From assembly GCF_007859715.1 (NCBI RefSeq), contig NZ_SJPG01000001.1:3374728-3438727 (forward strand): 64,000 nucleotides of DNA, in the 5' to 3' direction. Position 1 is the first letter of the stretch, and each line of letters begins with the position of its first letter. The notes under the pieces were generated by a model. That model was not told the origin of the DNA, made no database searches, and was given only the letters and a program-made list of their open reading frames with translations. Positions 56,064 through 64,000 of the stretch are shown piece after piece. The stretch comes from Rubinisphaera italica (GTDB taxonomy: Bacteria; Planctomycetota; Planctomycetia; Planctomycetales; Planctomycetaceae). Both the position numbers and the translations under genes were made by a program.

Positions 56064-56705
56064 TTAGCTGGATTCTCTCTTCTCAGGCATATTCTCTAAA
56101 GCAAACTGCAACTTCTCCACCAAAGTCATCGCATCATCGTTAAGCTCAAACTGATCAAACGCCATTTCCGAATCCATGAAAGCCAGTCGGAAAGTATTGA
56201 CATAGGCCCGTATCGCTTCCAGAGCATCATCGATATCCTTGCGAGAAACACCGAGAACAGGAGTTTGATAAGCTCCCAAAGCCGCGTTTTGATCGCGATG
56301 GGCGATTCTGCGATTTCGAATCGTACGCAGCCTGCCACAGGTTTTTTCGACGTCACGATCACGCTCGATCAACTCCCTTCCTAAGTCGGGATATTTTCGA
56401 CGATCCAGCTTTTCATAGAGTTGCTTGAGGACCAGATTTTCTCGGCCAAAAGTCGCAGGACGATCTGTCAGACTGCAAATTTCCAATACCACGTAATCGA
56501 GCCACAGAAACTGCAGCATCCCGAAGAATGTGGGAGCAGATTGATTAAGTAGCGTCAGCGTCTCAGAATCTCCACCAAACAGCTGCCGATACATAATCCA
56601 ACGACCATGCAGCCAGGTCAGCTCATTTTCGATCGTCTCGTAGATTTCCCGAATCGAATCGGGAATTCGAGAATAATCGAGTTGCGGCGGTTGGGGTTCG
56701 TCCAT
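56064..56705 (-). CDS. HEPN domain protein (AbiU2-like)
   Basis: A 213-residue, mostly helical protein. HEPN ribonucleases carry Rx4-6H; here LRTIRNRRIAHRDQN gives R130-N131 and H136. The long helices around it and the IYETIENELTWLHGRW opening fit the AbiU2 subgroup of HEPN domains, first known from phage abortive infection. The residues needed for RNA cutting are present. No partner (MNT nucleotidyltransferase) is adjacent. A C9 tract lies 2 nt before the start codon, where the ribosome binding site should be; no Shine-Dalgarno sequence is visible. Confidence 0.75.
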   Translation of the reverse strand: MDEPQPPQLDYSRIPDSIREIYETIENELTWLHGRWIMYRQLFGGDSETLTLLNQSAPTFFGMLQFLWLDYVVLEICSLTDRPATFGRENLVLKQLYEKLDRRKYPDLGRELIERDRDVEKTCGRLRTIRNRRIAHRDQNAALGAYQTPVLGVSRKDIDDALEAIRAYVNTFRLAFMDSEMAFDQFELNDDAMTLVEKLQFALENMPEKRESS

Positions 56706-56878
56706 GAGGGGGGGGGTGAGTGTTGAGGGTTTAATGTTGAGTGTTTTGGTGGCATAATTCTAACTCAAACCTGGATGAAACACACCATCAAGAGTGGTTA
56801 GTGCCCAGAGGCCAGTGGTGAGATGACATTGCAGCTCTCTCTAAAATTCTCTGGCCACTCAACACTGGCCATTCACCC

Positions 56879-57457
56879 TTACGGCTCGAACAATTCCCTC
56901 ACGGCAACATCGAAGCCCGGCAATTCTTCCAGTGCATTCAATCGCTGAGTTTTATTGAATAAAACAGGCTCCGCATTCGGCTTGAGGATCATCACCGTTT
57001 GCAAATCGGGGTCGACAATCCACAGCATCTTTGTTTCAACCGCCAGATACTTCTGCGATTTCTCAATCACATTCTCATGCACATCCGATGAAGAAAGCAC
57101 TTCCACGGCCAGTGTCGGCGGGCCTGAAAAATAGGGTTCTTCATGGAACTGACGGATCGCCTCTTCACCTTCAAAATAAGCCACATCGATCCCGACCACT
57201 GACTCCAGATCAAGATTGAGCCGACAACGGGCATCGCCACAAGCAATCACTCCAATCTTTTGAGACTGGCTTTTCAGCCATTTTCGCAAAACAAACGTCG
57301 TGCATGCAATTGCTACTGAATGCCGGGGATTTCTTGTAGTCACATCATACTCCCTCAGCTCTCCATCGATCAATTCACGATGCGTACCTTCCTCATCGGC
57401 AATAAGCAGAAATTCCTCAACCGTCATTTTCGTCGCAGTTTGTTCAGCAATAGCCAT
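56879..57457 (-). CDS. Uma2 family (DUF820) restriction-endonuclease-fold protein
   Basis: The 192-residue protein has the Uma2 opening (KMTVEEFLLIADEEGTHRELIDGEL), the VVGIDVAYFEGE segment holding the catalytic Asp, and GPPTLAVEVLSSSDVHEN with the E-x-L position of the PD-(D/E)XK site, then EKSQKYLAVETKMLWIVDPDL. The Lys of the motif is placed in EKSQKY. The family is large in cyanobacteria and planctomycetes; nuclease activity on DNA has been proposed, but the role is unsettled. It is next to the HEPN gene on the same strand, 173 nt apart. Confidence 0.9.
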   Translation of the reverse strand: MAIAEQTATKMTVEEFLLIADEEGTHRELIDGELREYDVTTRNPRHSVAIACTTFVLRKWLKSQSQKIGVIACGDARCRLNLDLESVVGIDVAYFEGEEAIRQFHEEPYFSGPPTLAVEVLSSSDVHENVIEKSQKYLAVETKMLWIVDPDLQTVMILKPNAEPVLFNKTQRLNALEELPGFDVAVRELFEP

Positions 57458-57511
57458 AATTAATCTCCCTGAATTTTTTCAGAAAGAATACCGCTTTTCA
57501 TCTGAAATACC

Positions 57512-57543
57512 AAGAAAAAACCCGTGCCACCAGGACACGGGTT
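57512..57543 (-). terminator. Terminator after the PMI-like cupin gene
   Basis: AACCCGTG pairs with CACGGGTT. On the minus strand the stem is followed by TTTTTT-C-TT. It is about 20 nt after the stop of the gene at 57564. Confidence 0.8.
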
Positions 57544-57563
57544 ATTCTCATTTCATTCTCAAA

Positions 57564-58781
57564 CTACTTCTTCCAGGCTCCAATTTCCGGAGCGTTTGGC
57601 TGAGCATTTGGCCCGAAGTAACGAAGTCCGACAAGTGGTTCGGTTCCGGTATTTTCGAACTCGACGCCTTCGCCTGCAGTCTTGGCGGTCACGAAAACTT
57701 CGTCTTCGGTCATGTCGCCAAAGGCGATCATCACTGGGGACTGCAACTTCAGTTTGCCAATTCGGCCAGACCCCTGCACGGTAATCCAGCTGTAAGCTCC
57801 GCCGTCTTTGACAGTGCATTTCGCCCCCGGTTGGAGTGTCAGTTCCTTGGCTGTGAAGAGTTGTTTGCTGTCGACTTTGCCGTAAACAATCCATTTGTCG
57901 ACCCAGCCTTCGCCTTCTTCGGAGACGATCGGCTCAAGATAGTTATTATCCTTGAAGTTTGGATCGACGTTCTTTTCCCAGTCGAGTGCTTCGACCAAGT
58001 AAGCGTTGTCATTGTGCTTCTCTTCCGGGAAGTCCTTGGTCAACAGAGAACGCGGCGTCATCCGACCCTCAACCAATGATTGATACATCGCGAACACATC
58101 GCTGCCCCATTGTGGTTCATAAGTCACCAATGAACCAGGAGCGTGCAGCACGCATGGTGGAATCAACCAGCCAGTCCCCGGCTTCAGACGATACGCCTTG
58201 GAGAGATCCAGAATGCCATTATCGCCTTCATTCCAGCGATCCAGAGCGTCAATCACATCCTGCTTAGATGTGCCGGGTTCTAATCCCATGAATGTATATG
58301 GAAAATTATTACCGATCTGATTCATCTGCGGCGGGAAGTAGTAAGACTCCGGCTTCCCTTCCTGCCCAACCAGTTTGGCCTGCTCAGCATTCTGGTGCAT
58401 GTGGTGAGGAATCGGGCCCATGTTGTCGAAGAACTTGGAATAGACCGGCCACTTGCCGTAAGTATCCCAGATTTCATCGCCAATGACTTCGCCCTTCAAC
58501 TCGGCTACAGCATCCCGCAGCAGGAATCGTTCGCCATTGTGAACGCAGTAGGAAAGACCTTCGTCCTCATTTCGATTTTCGTTTGCCGCCTCGGTGGTGG
58601 AACCAAACCAGCGTTCATCGATCCCGCCGCGATGCATTCCGAGGGCATAATAATCTTGCGGACGCAATTTCAGACGACGTCCCGGCTGCAAAAACGAACG
58701 AGGCACCCAGGTCGGAGCCAATCGAAAAATCCCGCCACCTTCAGTCAGTGCATCAGCCGCCAGTTTTGCCACATTCGCCAT
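57564..58781 (-). CDS. Phosphomannose isomerase-like cupin protein
   Basis: The 405-residue protein resembles class I mannose-6-phosphate isomerases and their diverged cupin relatives. IPHHMHQNAEQA supplies several metal-ligand histidines, and WLIPPCVLHAPGSLVTYEPQ gives another (VLHAPG, the usual place of the last zinc His) in a second half-barrel. A glutamine and glutamate in TYEPQ are in place of the usual QxE. The remainder (about 310-405) is a second cupin-like half (LTLQPGAKCTVKDGGAYSWI). Isomerase activity is not certain. GGGAG lies upstream of ATG 58781, and a terminator follows. Confidence 0.8.
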   Translation of the reverse strand: MANVAKLAADALTEGGGIFRLAPTWVPRSFLQPGRRLKLRPQDYYALGMHRGGIDERWFGSTTEAANENRNEDEGLSYCVHNGERFLLRDAVAELKGEVIGDEIWDTYGKWPVYSKFFDNMGPIPHHMHQNAEQAKLVGQEGKPESYYFPPQMNQIGNNFPYTFMGLEPGTSKQDVIDALDRWNEGDNGILDLSKAYRLKPGTGWLIPPCVLHAPGSLVTYEPQWGSDVFAMYQSLVEGRMTPRSLLTKDFPEEKHNDNAYLVEALDWEKNVDPNFKDNNYLEPIVSEEGEGWVDKWIVYGKVDSKQLFTAKELTLQPGAKCTVKDGGAYSWITVQGSGRIGKLKLQSPVMIAFGDMTEDEVFVTAKTAGEGVEFENTGTEPLVGLRYFGPNAQPNAPEIGAWKK

Positions 58782-59117
58782 TTCGCTTGAACTCCCACGC
58801 TAATTTTTTCGTTGTGAAACTTAGAAAACCTAACAAAACTTGATCATGAAAAAACCAATTTGGGGTGGCGGGGGCGCTCCGCTTTAGCGGAAGCCCCCGA
58901 AAGTTCAACGATTCGGGGGCTTCTCTTCGAGAGCGCCCCCGCCACCCTAGTTTCAATGACTTTCGTATATGATTTGATTTTTGAGTTTTGTTGGCCGTTC
59001 TTAATAAAGTTGTGTTGAAACGGCGATTCTGTCAATTTTCCGATCAAAATGCAAAGAGACCCATCGAGGTTTCCGCATATCGCAGAAAAATCACTCAAAT
59101 AAAGCTGAAACATAATA
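58782..59117. other. 336-nt divergent gap with GC-rich repeat R4
   Basis: Aside from repeat R4, the sequence is A/T-rich (GTTTTGTTGG, AATTTTCCGATC) and holds promoters for the divergent genes at 57564 and 59118. No other feature is seen. Confidence 0.5.
58862..58947 (+). repeat. GC-rich cruciform repeat, copy R4
   Basis: GGGGTGGCGGGGGCGCTCCG ... AAGCCCCCGA and CGGGGGCTTCTC ... GAGCGCCCCCGCCACCC, almost identical to copy R1 at 2187 and in the same orientation. It lies between divergent genes, so it is probably not a terminator. Confidence 0.85.
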
Positions 59118-59750
59118 ATGAACAGACCAGAACCACCCAGCGGACACCAATTCCGAATCGAAGAAAATGACTCGGCTATGACTTTCGCCTGGAAACATCG
59201 CCCCAATGACCCCATTCGTTTTTTATTCGGTGGTTATTATTTTGTTTTTGGAATTATATTCATTTTTATGTCCTACTCTGACTTCTCACGAGCGTTTTAT
59301 AATCAAGAGAATACATTTGACATATTTAGAATGTTGGGGCCCTTTATTTTCCTGATTTTTTTCCCTTTGGTCATGCTCTTGGCATACTTGTTTCTAAAAA
59401 GAAATCGTCTCGAAAATATTGCATTTAGCGAACAGCAACTGATTTTCCAAGATGGAAAAGGGCCAATCTCTGTTGTCAATTTCCACTGGTTGGGAAAGAA
59501 ACGGCACAACTTCAACCCGATTTCTTTCGTGTTCAGCAAAGCGAAAAGCTATTCCTTCAATCGTTCTGATGTCGACCGGATCATCCTCGAAGGTTTCGGC
59601 CAGCAACAACGACTCCGTTTTGATGACGGAGCGATTCGCGTAGAGATCGGAGAATATCTCCGCGAGCCGGAACGTGAGTGGCTCTTTGAGGAGATTCAGC
59701 AGTGGAGAAGCCAAGTCGGTCAGACACAGCCTGATAAGATTAATAATTGA
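59118..59750 (+). CDS. Hypothetical membrane protein with two helices
   Basis: A 210-residue protein. Two membrane helices at about 38-55 (GGYYFVFGIIFIFMS) and 72-93 (MLGPFIFLIFFPLVMLLAY) are followed by a cytosolic domain of about 110 residues with KSYSFNRSDVDRIILEG and EYLREPEREWLFEEIQQW. The outline resembles bacterial PH-like membrane domain proteins, but no named family is recognised. The start has no clear ribosome binding site; ATG 59178 is an alternative. A copy of the 105-nt repeat lies 65 nt downstream. Confidence 0.72.
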   Translation: MNRPEPPSGHQFRIEENDSAMTFAWKHRPNDPIRFLFGGYYFVFGIIFIFMSYSDFSRAFYNQENTFDIFRMLGPFIFLIFFPLVMLLAYLFLKRNRLENIAFSEQQLIFQDGKGPISVVNFHWLGKKRHNFNPISFVFSKAKSYSFNRSDVDRIILEGFGQQQRLRFDDGAIRVEIGEYLREPEREWLFEEIQQWRSQVGQTQPDKINN

Positions 59751-59814
59751 CGTCGAATTTCGTCAGGCAGTGCCTGACCTACCGCTTTATTTCCAATCAT
59801 CATGAAAATTGTCC

Positions 59815-59918
59815 AGAGCATATTCAAAATAGCCTGCAGCGTTGGACAGGAGTAAAAATAGCATTTTACTGTCATTTGATGCTCATGCGACTGCAGAATC
59901 CATTGGTAAATGGTCTAA
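59815..59918 (+). repeat. 105-nt dispersed repeat, copy B
   Basis: CCAGAGCATATTCAAAATAG, CTGCAGCGTTGGACAGGAG, TAAAAATAGCATTTTACTG, GCTCATGCGACTGCAGAATC, then CCATTGGTAAATGGTCTAA. The terminal hairpin is CCATT-GGT-AAATGG, so the stem is kept although its sequence differs from copies A, C and D. The last bases overlap the stop codon of murB. Just upstream, at 59755-59783, TTTCGTCAGGCAGTGCCTGA is a short palindrome shared with 28706. Confidence 0.8.
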
Positions 59919-60802
59919 TTCGGCCAGACTTTGATTTCGAGGTCGAGGTCCACTCCATGTTCATTCGAGACTTTGGAGCGAACCAGGTCGATCAGTCGCA
60001 TCACGTCGGAACTGGTGCAGTTTTCGTGGGTGACGATGAAGTTGGCGTGGATATCGCTCACTTCGCAATCTCCGACGCGTGTCCCCTTTAAGCCTGCCTG
60101 ATCGATCAACGTTCCCGCAGAAAGTCCCGGCGGGTTCTTGAAAATGCAGCCCGCAGACTGTGACGACATCGGCTGCGAAGACCGTTTCATGATCCAGGTT
60201 TTTCGCAGCCGCTTGGTGATCTCACGCGGATCATCAGCAGCCAGATTCAACGTCGCTCCCAAAACGACAGCTGCATCGATATGGCTGGTTCGATATTCAA
60301 AGCCAATCAAATCGGCTGCAATGGTTTCCTGCTTGCCATCTTGAGTCAGCACAGAAATCGACTCGACTTTCGTGCCGATATCGCCTGTTTTGCTGCCGGC
60401 GTTGCCGACGATTGCTCCACCAATTGTTCCGGGGATGCCTGCCAGATCTTCCAGGCCTGTCAAACCGGAAGCGACGGAACGAGAAATCACATGTGACAGC
60501 AATGCCCCTGCTCCAGCTGTAACCTTTGTCCCATCGACATCGACTTCGGAAAACTCGCCAGCGGAAAGTCGAATGACCACTCCGCTTACGCCATCATCGC
60601 GGATTAACAGATTCGAACCCTCGCCGAGTACGTGGACGTCCAATCTTTCATCGCGGCAGCAGTTCAGAACCTTGATCAACTCATCGGTTGAACGTGGCTC
60701 GACGAAATACTGAGCAGGTCCGCCCAGTTTCAGCCAGGTGTAAGGGGCGAGAGGTTCGTCCTCTCTGAGAATTTCAGCAAATGAATCCAGGCAGCTCATC
60801 AT
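59915..60802 (-). CDS. murB: UDP-N-acetylenolpyruvoylglucosamine reductase (MurB)
   Basis: From ATG 60802 (or the next ATG 60799) the product is about 295 residues. It has the FAD-binding opening [52 protein letters not shown] and [28 protein letters not shown] holds the proton donor position as Cys, as in many MurBs, instead of Ser. It lacks the loop found in type I MurB. NADPH reduces the enolpyruvyl group to give UDP-MurNAc. The gene starts inside the end of murC (60774-60802), so murC and murB are translationally coupled. Confidence 0.95.
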   Translation of the reverse strand: MMSCLDSFAEILREDEPLAPYTWLKLGGPAQYFVEPRSTDELIKVLNCCRDERLDVHVLGEGSNLLIRDDGVSGVVIRLSAGEFSEVDVDGTKVTAGAGALLSHVISRSVASGLTGLEDLAGIPGTIGGAIVGNAGSKTGDIGTKVESISVLTQDGKQETIAADLIGFEYRTSHIDAAVVLGATLNLAADDPREITKRLRKTWIMKRSSQPMSSQSAGCIFKNPPGLSAGTLIDQAGLKGTRVGDCEVSDIHANFIVTHENCTSSDVMRLIDLVRSKVSNEHGVDLDLEIKVWPN

Positions 60803-62213
60803 AAATCCGATCAATATTTCCTGCACCAAGTGTCGCGATGACTTCTCCGCCACTTCCCGGCACGTTCTTCCATGAATCGTCTAAACTGGAACACAAATGG
60901 TCAAGGCTCGGGCAATATTCAAACTGCCCACCTTGCCGATTTCCCGCTTCGACGAGTCGACGTGGCACCGATTCTACTCGATCATCAACCGTCTCGCGAG
61001 CAGCGAACACCGGCAGCAGCGTGACTTTTTCAGCTGGCAGCAAAGCTGTAACAAATTCGTCAAATAAGGCTTCCGTCCGCTGAACCTGATGCGGCTGAAA
61101 TACCACATGCCTGGCAGTCTCGCCAAACTTTTGTTTCAAAGCGTTGAGAGTCGCTCGAATTTCGCTTGGATGATGGGCGTAATCATCTACAAAAATCGCA
61201 CCCGAACGATGAGAACGTTGCTGAAACCGTCGTTCCACACCAGGAAAACTCATCAATCCTGTCGTGATATCCGACCAGTCGACTTTCAATTGAAGGGCCA
61301 ATAACAAAGCAGCGGTCGCGTTTTGAATTTGATGAATTCCGTAAACGGGAGCTTGCAGCATCGCAGAAATACCAGTATGACTCGTCACAAAAAAATCGAC
61401 ACCCTCTTTGTGCCGGATAATATTGGAAATCGTCCACAGCATATCGGTTTCACGAAGTTCGATATCGAGTTCTTCTTTTAATGTGAACCATTGTCGGGTA
61501 CATGTCGCGGCTTCGGCTGCGATTCGGGTCGCGGGGCAATCTGCATTTAAGACCAGACAACCCTCACGATTGACCTGAGCACAGAATTTGCGAAAGACGT
61601 CCGTCAAGGAATTCAAATCGGGATAACAATCGAAATGATCTGTCTCGATTCCCAAAACAGCCGCATATATTGGACTCAGTTCCAGCAGGGATTGTCGAAA
61701 CTCACAGGCTTCAGCGATTAGGGTCGCTTCTTTACCGGCATAGCCCCACTTTTCGGAGCCGACCATTCTCCCGCCGGCAATCAAACCAACGTTACGGTCC
61801 GCTTCTTTGAGAAGATGCCCCAGCATAAGGGATGTCGTGGTTTTCCCATGCGTCCCCGCAATGGCGACTCCAGTTTGTTCATTAATAAGCTTGCTAAGAA
61901 ATTTCACATAACTGAATTGAGGCAAATTTCTCAGTCTCGCCGCTTCCCGTTCTGAATTCGACTCAGGAATTGCCAGACTGTGAATGCAGAGAGTCGTTTC
62001 CGGCGGAATGTTTTCGCTAAGATGCCCATCGAAAAGCGAAACGTCACGCGCCTGGAAGTGGGACTGCAAAGTCAAAGAGATCGTTTGATCGGAGCCGGAA
62101 ATTGTCCACCCGGAATCGAGCAGGTAGTCAGCCAGAGAACGCAAACCTGCACCTGAGATGCCAATCAAATGTGCGTGAGGCTGGTTCAATGTACGCTCAA
62201 AACTGTATGCCAA
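60774..62213 (-). CDS. murC: UDP-N-acetylmuramate-L-alanine ligase (MurC)
   Basis: The 479-residue protein has the Mur ligase layout. The N-terminal UDP-binding domain opens [21 protein letters not shown], the ATP loop is [12 protein letters not shown] (near 120), and the central domain shows ETDHFDCY and the GVERRFQ loop. [17 protein letters not shown] and [17 protein letters not shown] are the MurC-specific motifs of the C-terminal domain. It adds L-Ala to UDP-MurNAc in the cytoplasm. It overlaps murB downstream, and fur and flgM-like genes lie upstream on the same strand. Confidence 0.96.
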   Translation of the reverse strand: MAYSFERTLNQPHAHLIGISGAGLRSLADYLLDSGWTISGSDQTISLTLQSHFQARDVSLFDGHLSENIPPETTLCIHSLAIPESNSEREAARLRNLPQFSYVKFLSKLINEQTGVAIAGTHGKTTTSLMLGHLLKEADRNVGLIAGGRMVGSEKWGYAGKEATLIAEACEFRQSLLELSPIYAAVLGIETDHFDCYPDLNSLTDVFRKFCAQVNREGCLVLNADCPATRIAAEAATCTRQWFTLKEELDIELRETDMLWTISNIIRHKEGVDFFVTSHTGISAMLQAPVYGIHQIQNATAALLLALQLKVDWSDITTGLMSFPGVERRFQQRSHRSGAIFVDDYAHHPSEIRATLNALKQKFGETARHVVFQPHQVQRTEALFDEFVTALLPAEKVTLLPVFAARETVDDRVESVPRRLVEAGNRQGGQFEYCPSLDHLCSSLDDSWKNVPGSGGEVIATLGAGNIDRIYDELPGFIC

Positions 62214-62215
62214 GT

Positions 62216-62281
62216 GCCATGGCTCTGCGAGCCGTGAGAGTGCGTTTTATTTTTGATCGCACGGCTCACAGAGCCGTGGTA
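62216..62281. repeat. Palindromic repeat with GAGCCGTG arms
   Basis: GCCATGGCTCTGCGAGCCGTG and CACGGCTCACAGAGCCGTGG face each other across about 25 nt. GAGCCGTGCC and related blocks occur also near 23555. It lies between murC and fur and may be a dispersed palindromic element. Confidence 0.65.
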
Positions 62282-62335
62282 CAGTCTTTTTCTCTCGCTC
62301 TCAAGGGCACCTCGGGAACAAGAGAATAAGCAACG

Positions 62336-62830
62336 TCAAATCATATCGAGTTTACGGTGACGTCGAACGGGAGCTTTGCGGCAACTACTGCACAGCCCAA
62401 AGACTTCGAGACGATGCCCATCCTTAAAAAAGCCCATCGAATCGGCAATCTCCTCCAGAATCGCTTTGATCTGCTCGTTTTGGAATTCTTCGAGGTTTCC
62501 ACATTTGCGACAGATGAGGTGATCGTGCTGGGGATAACCGTAATCGTGTTCCCAGATTTCGCTGCCATTTGGACGGGCGACTTTACGAATCAGCCCAGCT
62601 GCTTCCATCGATTCCAGAGTTCGGTAAACCGTCGAACGGCTCACACGTTTGCGACCGCTGACTTTAAGGCGATCCGACAATTCCTCGGCATCGAAATGCT
62701 CGTGATTATCGAAAACTTCGTCGACAATAATTTCACGTTCCGGCGTGAGCCGCATTTTTTGTGTCGCCAGGTATTCTCGAAATTTCTCTTTCGGACTGGC
62801 GGAAACTTCCACGGTTCCCAAACTGCTCAC
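62336..62830 (-). CDS. Fur family metal-dependent repressor
   Basis: A 164-residue protein from GTG 62830 (AGGAG lies 11 nt upstream). The N-terminal winged helix has LATQKMRLTPEREIIVDEVF and RKRVSRSTVYRTLESMEAAGLI. The C-terminal dimer domain has HDHLICRKCGNLEEF (CxxC) and LCSSCRKAPV (CxxC), the four Cys of the structural zinc site. Metal-sensing His/Asp residues are in place. Subtype (Fur, Zur or PerR) is not decided. The position 123 nt upstream of murC is unusual for Fur and may be a simple neighbour. Confidence 0.93.
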   Translation of the reverse strand: MSSLGTVEVSASPKEKFREYLATQKMRLTPEREIIVDEVFDNHEHFDAEELSDRLKVSGRKRVSRSTVYRTLESMEAAGLIRKVARPNGSEIWEHDYGYPQHDHLICRKCGNLEEFQNEQIKAILEEIADSMGFFKDGHRLEVFGLCSSCRKAPVRRHRKLDMI

Positions 62831-62870
62831 GGTTGTTCATTCTCCTGCGGTGCGAGACTGCGCCACGTAA

Positions 62871-63173
62871 TTACCCATTATCGGTTTGTATTTGCTGTAG
62901 AAATTTGACGAGGGCTGATTCCAGTTTTTCGTCGGTATCGTAATTTCCCTGCTGAATCTCATCACGAATTCTCGCGATCAGATCGGCTCTGGAGGGATCG
63001 TTCTCTTCAATCGATTGCAATTCCGCCATCATGCGTGCCATCGGGGAAATGTCCAACTCGTCGGAGGGGATATTGATTCGAGAATTCGAAGTTGCCCCAG
63101 TCTGTTGAGCCGGAATTTGATTCTTAGAAACAGGCCAACTGCCGTTCGTGGATCCGATTCCTGAAATATTCAT
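62871..63173 (-). CDS. flgM: FlgM-like anti-sigma-28 factor
   Basis: A 100-residue protein. A disordered, Gln/Ser/Asn-rich N-terminus is followed by DELDISPMARMMAELQSI, and a C-terminal helical region RADLIARIRDEIQQGNYDTD, EKLESALVKFLQQ. That matches FlgM (RV..I...I..G.Y.vd...iA..ll). FlgM holds sigma-28 until the flagellar hook is finished. The ATG is preceded by GGGAGGG. No other flagellar genes lie nearby. The stop codon is 41 nt before the start of fur. Confidence 0.75.
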   Translation of the reverse strand: MNISGIGSTNGSWPVSKNQIPAQQTGATSNSRINIPSDELDISPMARMMAELQSIEENDPSRADLIARIRDEIQQGNYDTDEKLESALVKFLQQIQTDNG

Positions 63174-63498
63174 TCACGCCCTCCCTGTCGTATTCGACTC
63201 TAAAAGATTGCCTGCTGAATCATTTCAACAGTGAATAAAGAGAGCAGCCCTGTCATAAAGACGAACCGCGATCCTGTTACGCAATCTTATAATTTGATCG
63301 TGATCAAGAGATTGTACGCCTAAGTCGCCTTTTACTTCAACAGGGAAATCAAAATCCACCCATTTGTACACATGTAATTTTCAAACATGATATTGATTTT
63401 TGAAAATCTCGACGTCTGCTCGATAACATTTATTCAGCCCATCGAATATGCTGCCTCGCATCAGGTTTTGCTGATTTCACCTTGGGAACGGAGGGGAC
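63174..63498. other. 325-nt divergent gap before the permease gene
   Basis: It holds promoters for the flgM-like gene (minus) and the permease (plus). TTGTACACATGTAATTTTC near 63364 is a short palindrome. Nothing else is evident. Confidence 0.45.
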
Positions 63499-64000
63499 AT
63501 GTCTCCACTGCTGATTCTGCTGATTGGCATTTTGATAGTCGTTGGCATCATCGTATTTATGCGATTGGGAGCCTTTATTGCCTTATTGACTGCAGCTGTC
63601 GTTGTCAGCCTGCTGGCTCCAGGGGAATTGGCTGACAAAATTCCCCGCATGGCAACAGCTTTCGGAAATACTGCCGGGGCAATTGGTCTGGTCATTGCCG
63701 CTGCAACCATTATTGGTCGATGCCTCCTGTTAAGTGGGGGAGCCGACCAGATTGTGAAATCGACTCTCCGATTATTCGGCCAGGAAAAAGGGGGACTCGC
63801 GCTGATGTCGAGTGGTTTTATCCTCTCGGTTCCTGTCTTTTTCGATACCGTATTTTATCTCCTGGTTCCGCTAGCCCAATCGATGTATCGTCAAACCGGG
63901 AAAAATTATGTCCGATTTCTCGTCGCCATTGCAGCAGGAGCCGTGATCACACACACGCTCGTTCCACCAACTCCCGGCCCATTATTTATGGCCGATGCCC
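63499..64000 (+). CDS. GntP family gluconate:proton symporter, 3' truncated by window end
   Basis: The gene begins at ATG 63499 with GGAGGGG 5 nt upstream and runs to the end of the window without a stop, so only 167 residues are seen. The N-terminus has helices LLILLIGILIVVGIIVFM, GAFIALLTAAVVVSLLA and GNTAGAIGLVIAAATIIGR, followed by the GntP signature SGFILSVPVFFDTVFYLLVPLA and AVITHTLVPPTPGPL. GntP proteins take up gluconate or related sugar acids with protons in the inner membrane. The gene order to the right is unknown. Confidence 0.93.
   Translation, partial: MSPLLILLIGILIVVGIIVFMRLGAFIALLTAAVVVSLLAPGELADKIPRMATAFGNTAGAIGLVIAAATIIGRCLLLSGGADQIVKSTLRLFGQEKGGLALMSSGFILSVPVFFDTVFYLLVPLAQSMYRQTGKNYVRFLVAIAAGAVITHTLVPPTPGPLFMADA

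Overview
The window looks like chromosomal DNA from a planctomycete, probably of the Gimesia/Rubinisphaera/Planctomicrobium side of the order Planctomycetales. This is inferred from gene content, because there is no rRNA or tRNA here to place it. The pointers are two DUF1559 proteins with type IV pilin-like N-termini (18.6-20.1 kb and 45.3-46.3 kb), a large secreted protein with two planctomycete-type cytochrome c (PSCyt) motifs, short lipoproteins that follow DUF1559 genes, Gfo/Idh/MocA and PQQ-propeller proteins, and many solitary conserved genes with little operon structure. Base composition is moderate and even, coding density is normal, and no phage, integrase, transposase, CRISPR array or RNA gene was recognised.

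Layout. 0-5 kb: end of an M14/aspartoacylase-type gene, CorA, a DUF502 membrane protein, a membrane histidine kinase and a small CPxCG protein. 5-12 kb: an ExeA-like ATPase with a very long acidic tail, then PhoH and a 7TM-HD phosphohydrolase. 11.6-18.5 kb: PutA, a PQQ propeller, a CAP-domain protein, a flavin monooxygenase and RidA. 18.6-22.2 kb: lipoprotein + DUF1559 and an S41 protease. 22.7-30.7 kb: a protein that looks like two degenerate receiver folds, a sigma-54 response regulator, several membrane or hypothetical proteins and a Gfo/Idh/MocA oxidoreductase. 31-39 kb: a THUMP-like methyltransferase and an AddA/AddB helicase-nuclease pair. 39-46 kb: an SDR/DUF2867 protein, three tiny membrane proteins (one with HExxH), an LpoB-like/COG3014-like lipoprotein pair, and a Cys-rich secreted protein next to a DUF1559 protein with a Met/His-rich insert. 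46.4-50.9 kb: a co-directional flavoprotein / radical SAM / divergent metallophosphoesterase cassette and a ThiO-like oxidase. 51-59 kb: cytochrome protein, LarE, FliL-like protein, JmjC-like cupin, HEPN (AbiU2-like), Uma2 and a phosphomannose-isomerase-like cupin. 59.9-64 kb: a FlgM-like, Fur, MurC, MurB run and the start of a GntP-type gluconate permease.

The genes do not form one pathway. The best functional groups are peptidoglycan synthesis (murC-murB overlapping, plus LpoB/COG3014), DNA break repair (addA-addB), RNA/envelope stress (phoH-HD), two-component regulation, and the unassigned radical SAM cassette.

The most distinctive non-coding content is dispersed repeats. One family of about 105 nt ends in an ACCATTT..AAATGGT hairpin (about five copies, three between convergent genes). 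A second family is a long GC-rich cruciform with GGGTGGCGGGGGCGCTC ends (four close copies and one divergent). There are also several shorter palindromic repeats. The best candidates for something undescribed are the radical SAM/flavoprotein/altered-metallophosphoesterase cassette, the Cys-rich plus Met-rich DUF1559 pair, the three-gene small membrane cluster with HExxH, and the 105-nt repeat family. All are inference from sequence reading alone; no similarity search was run.
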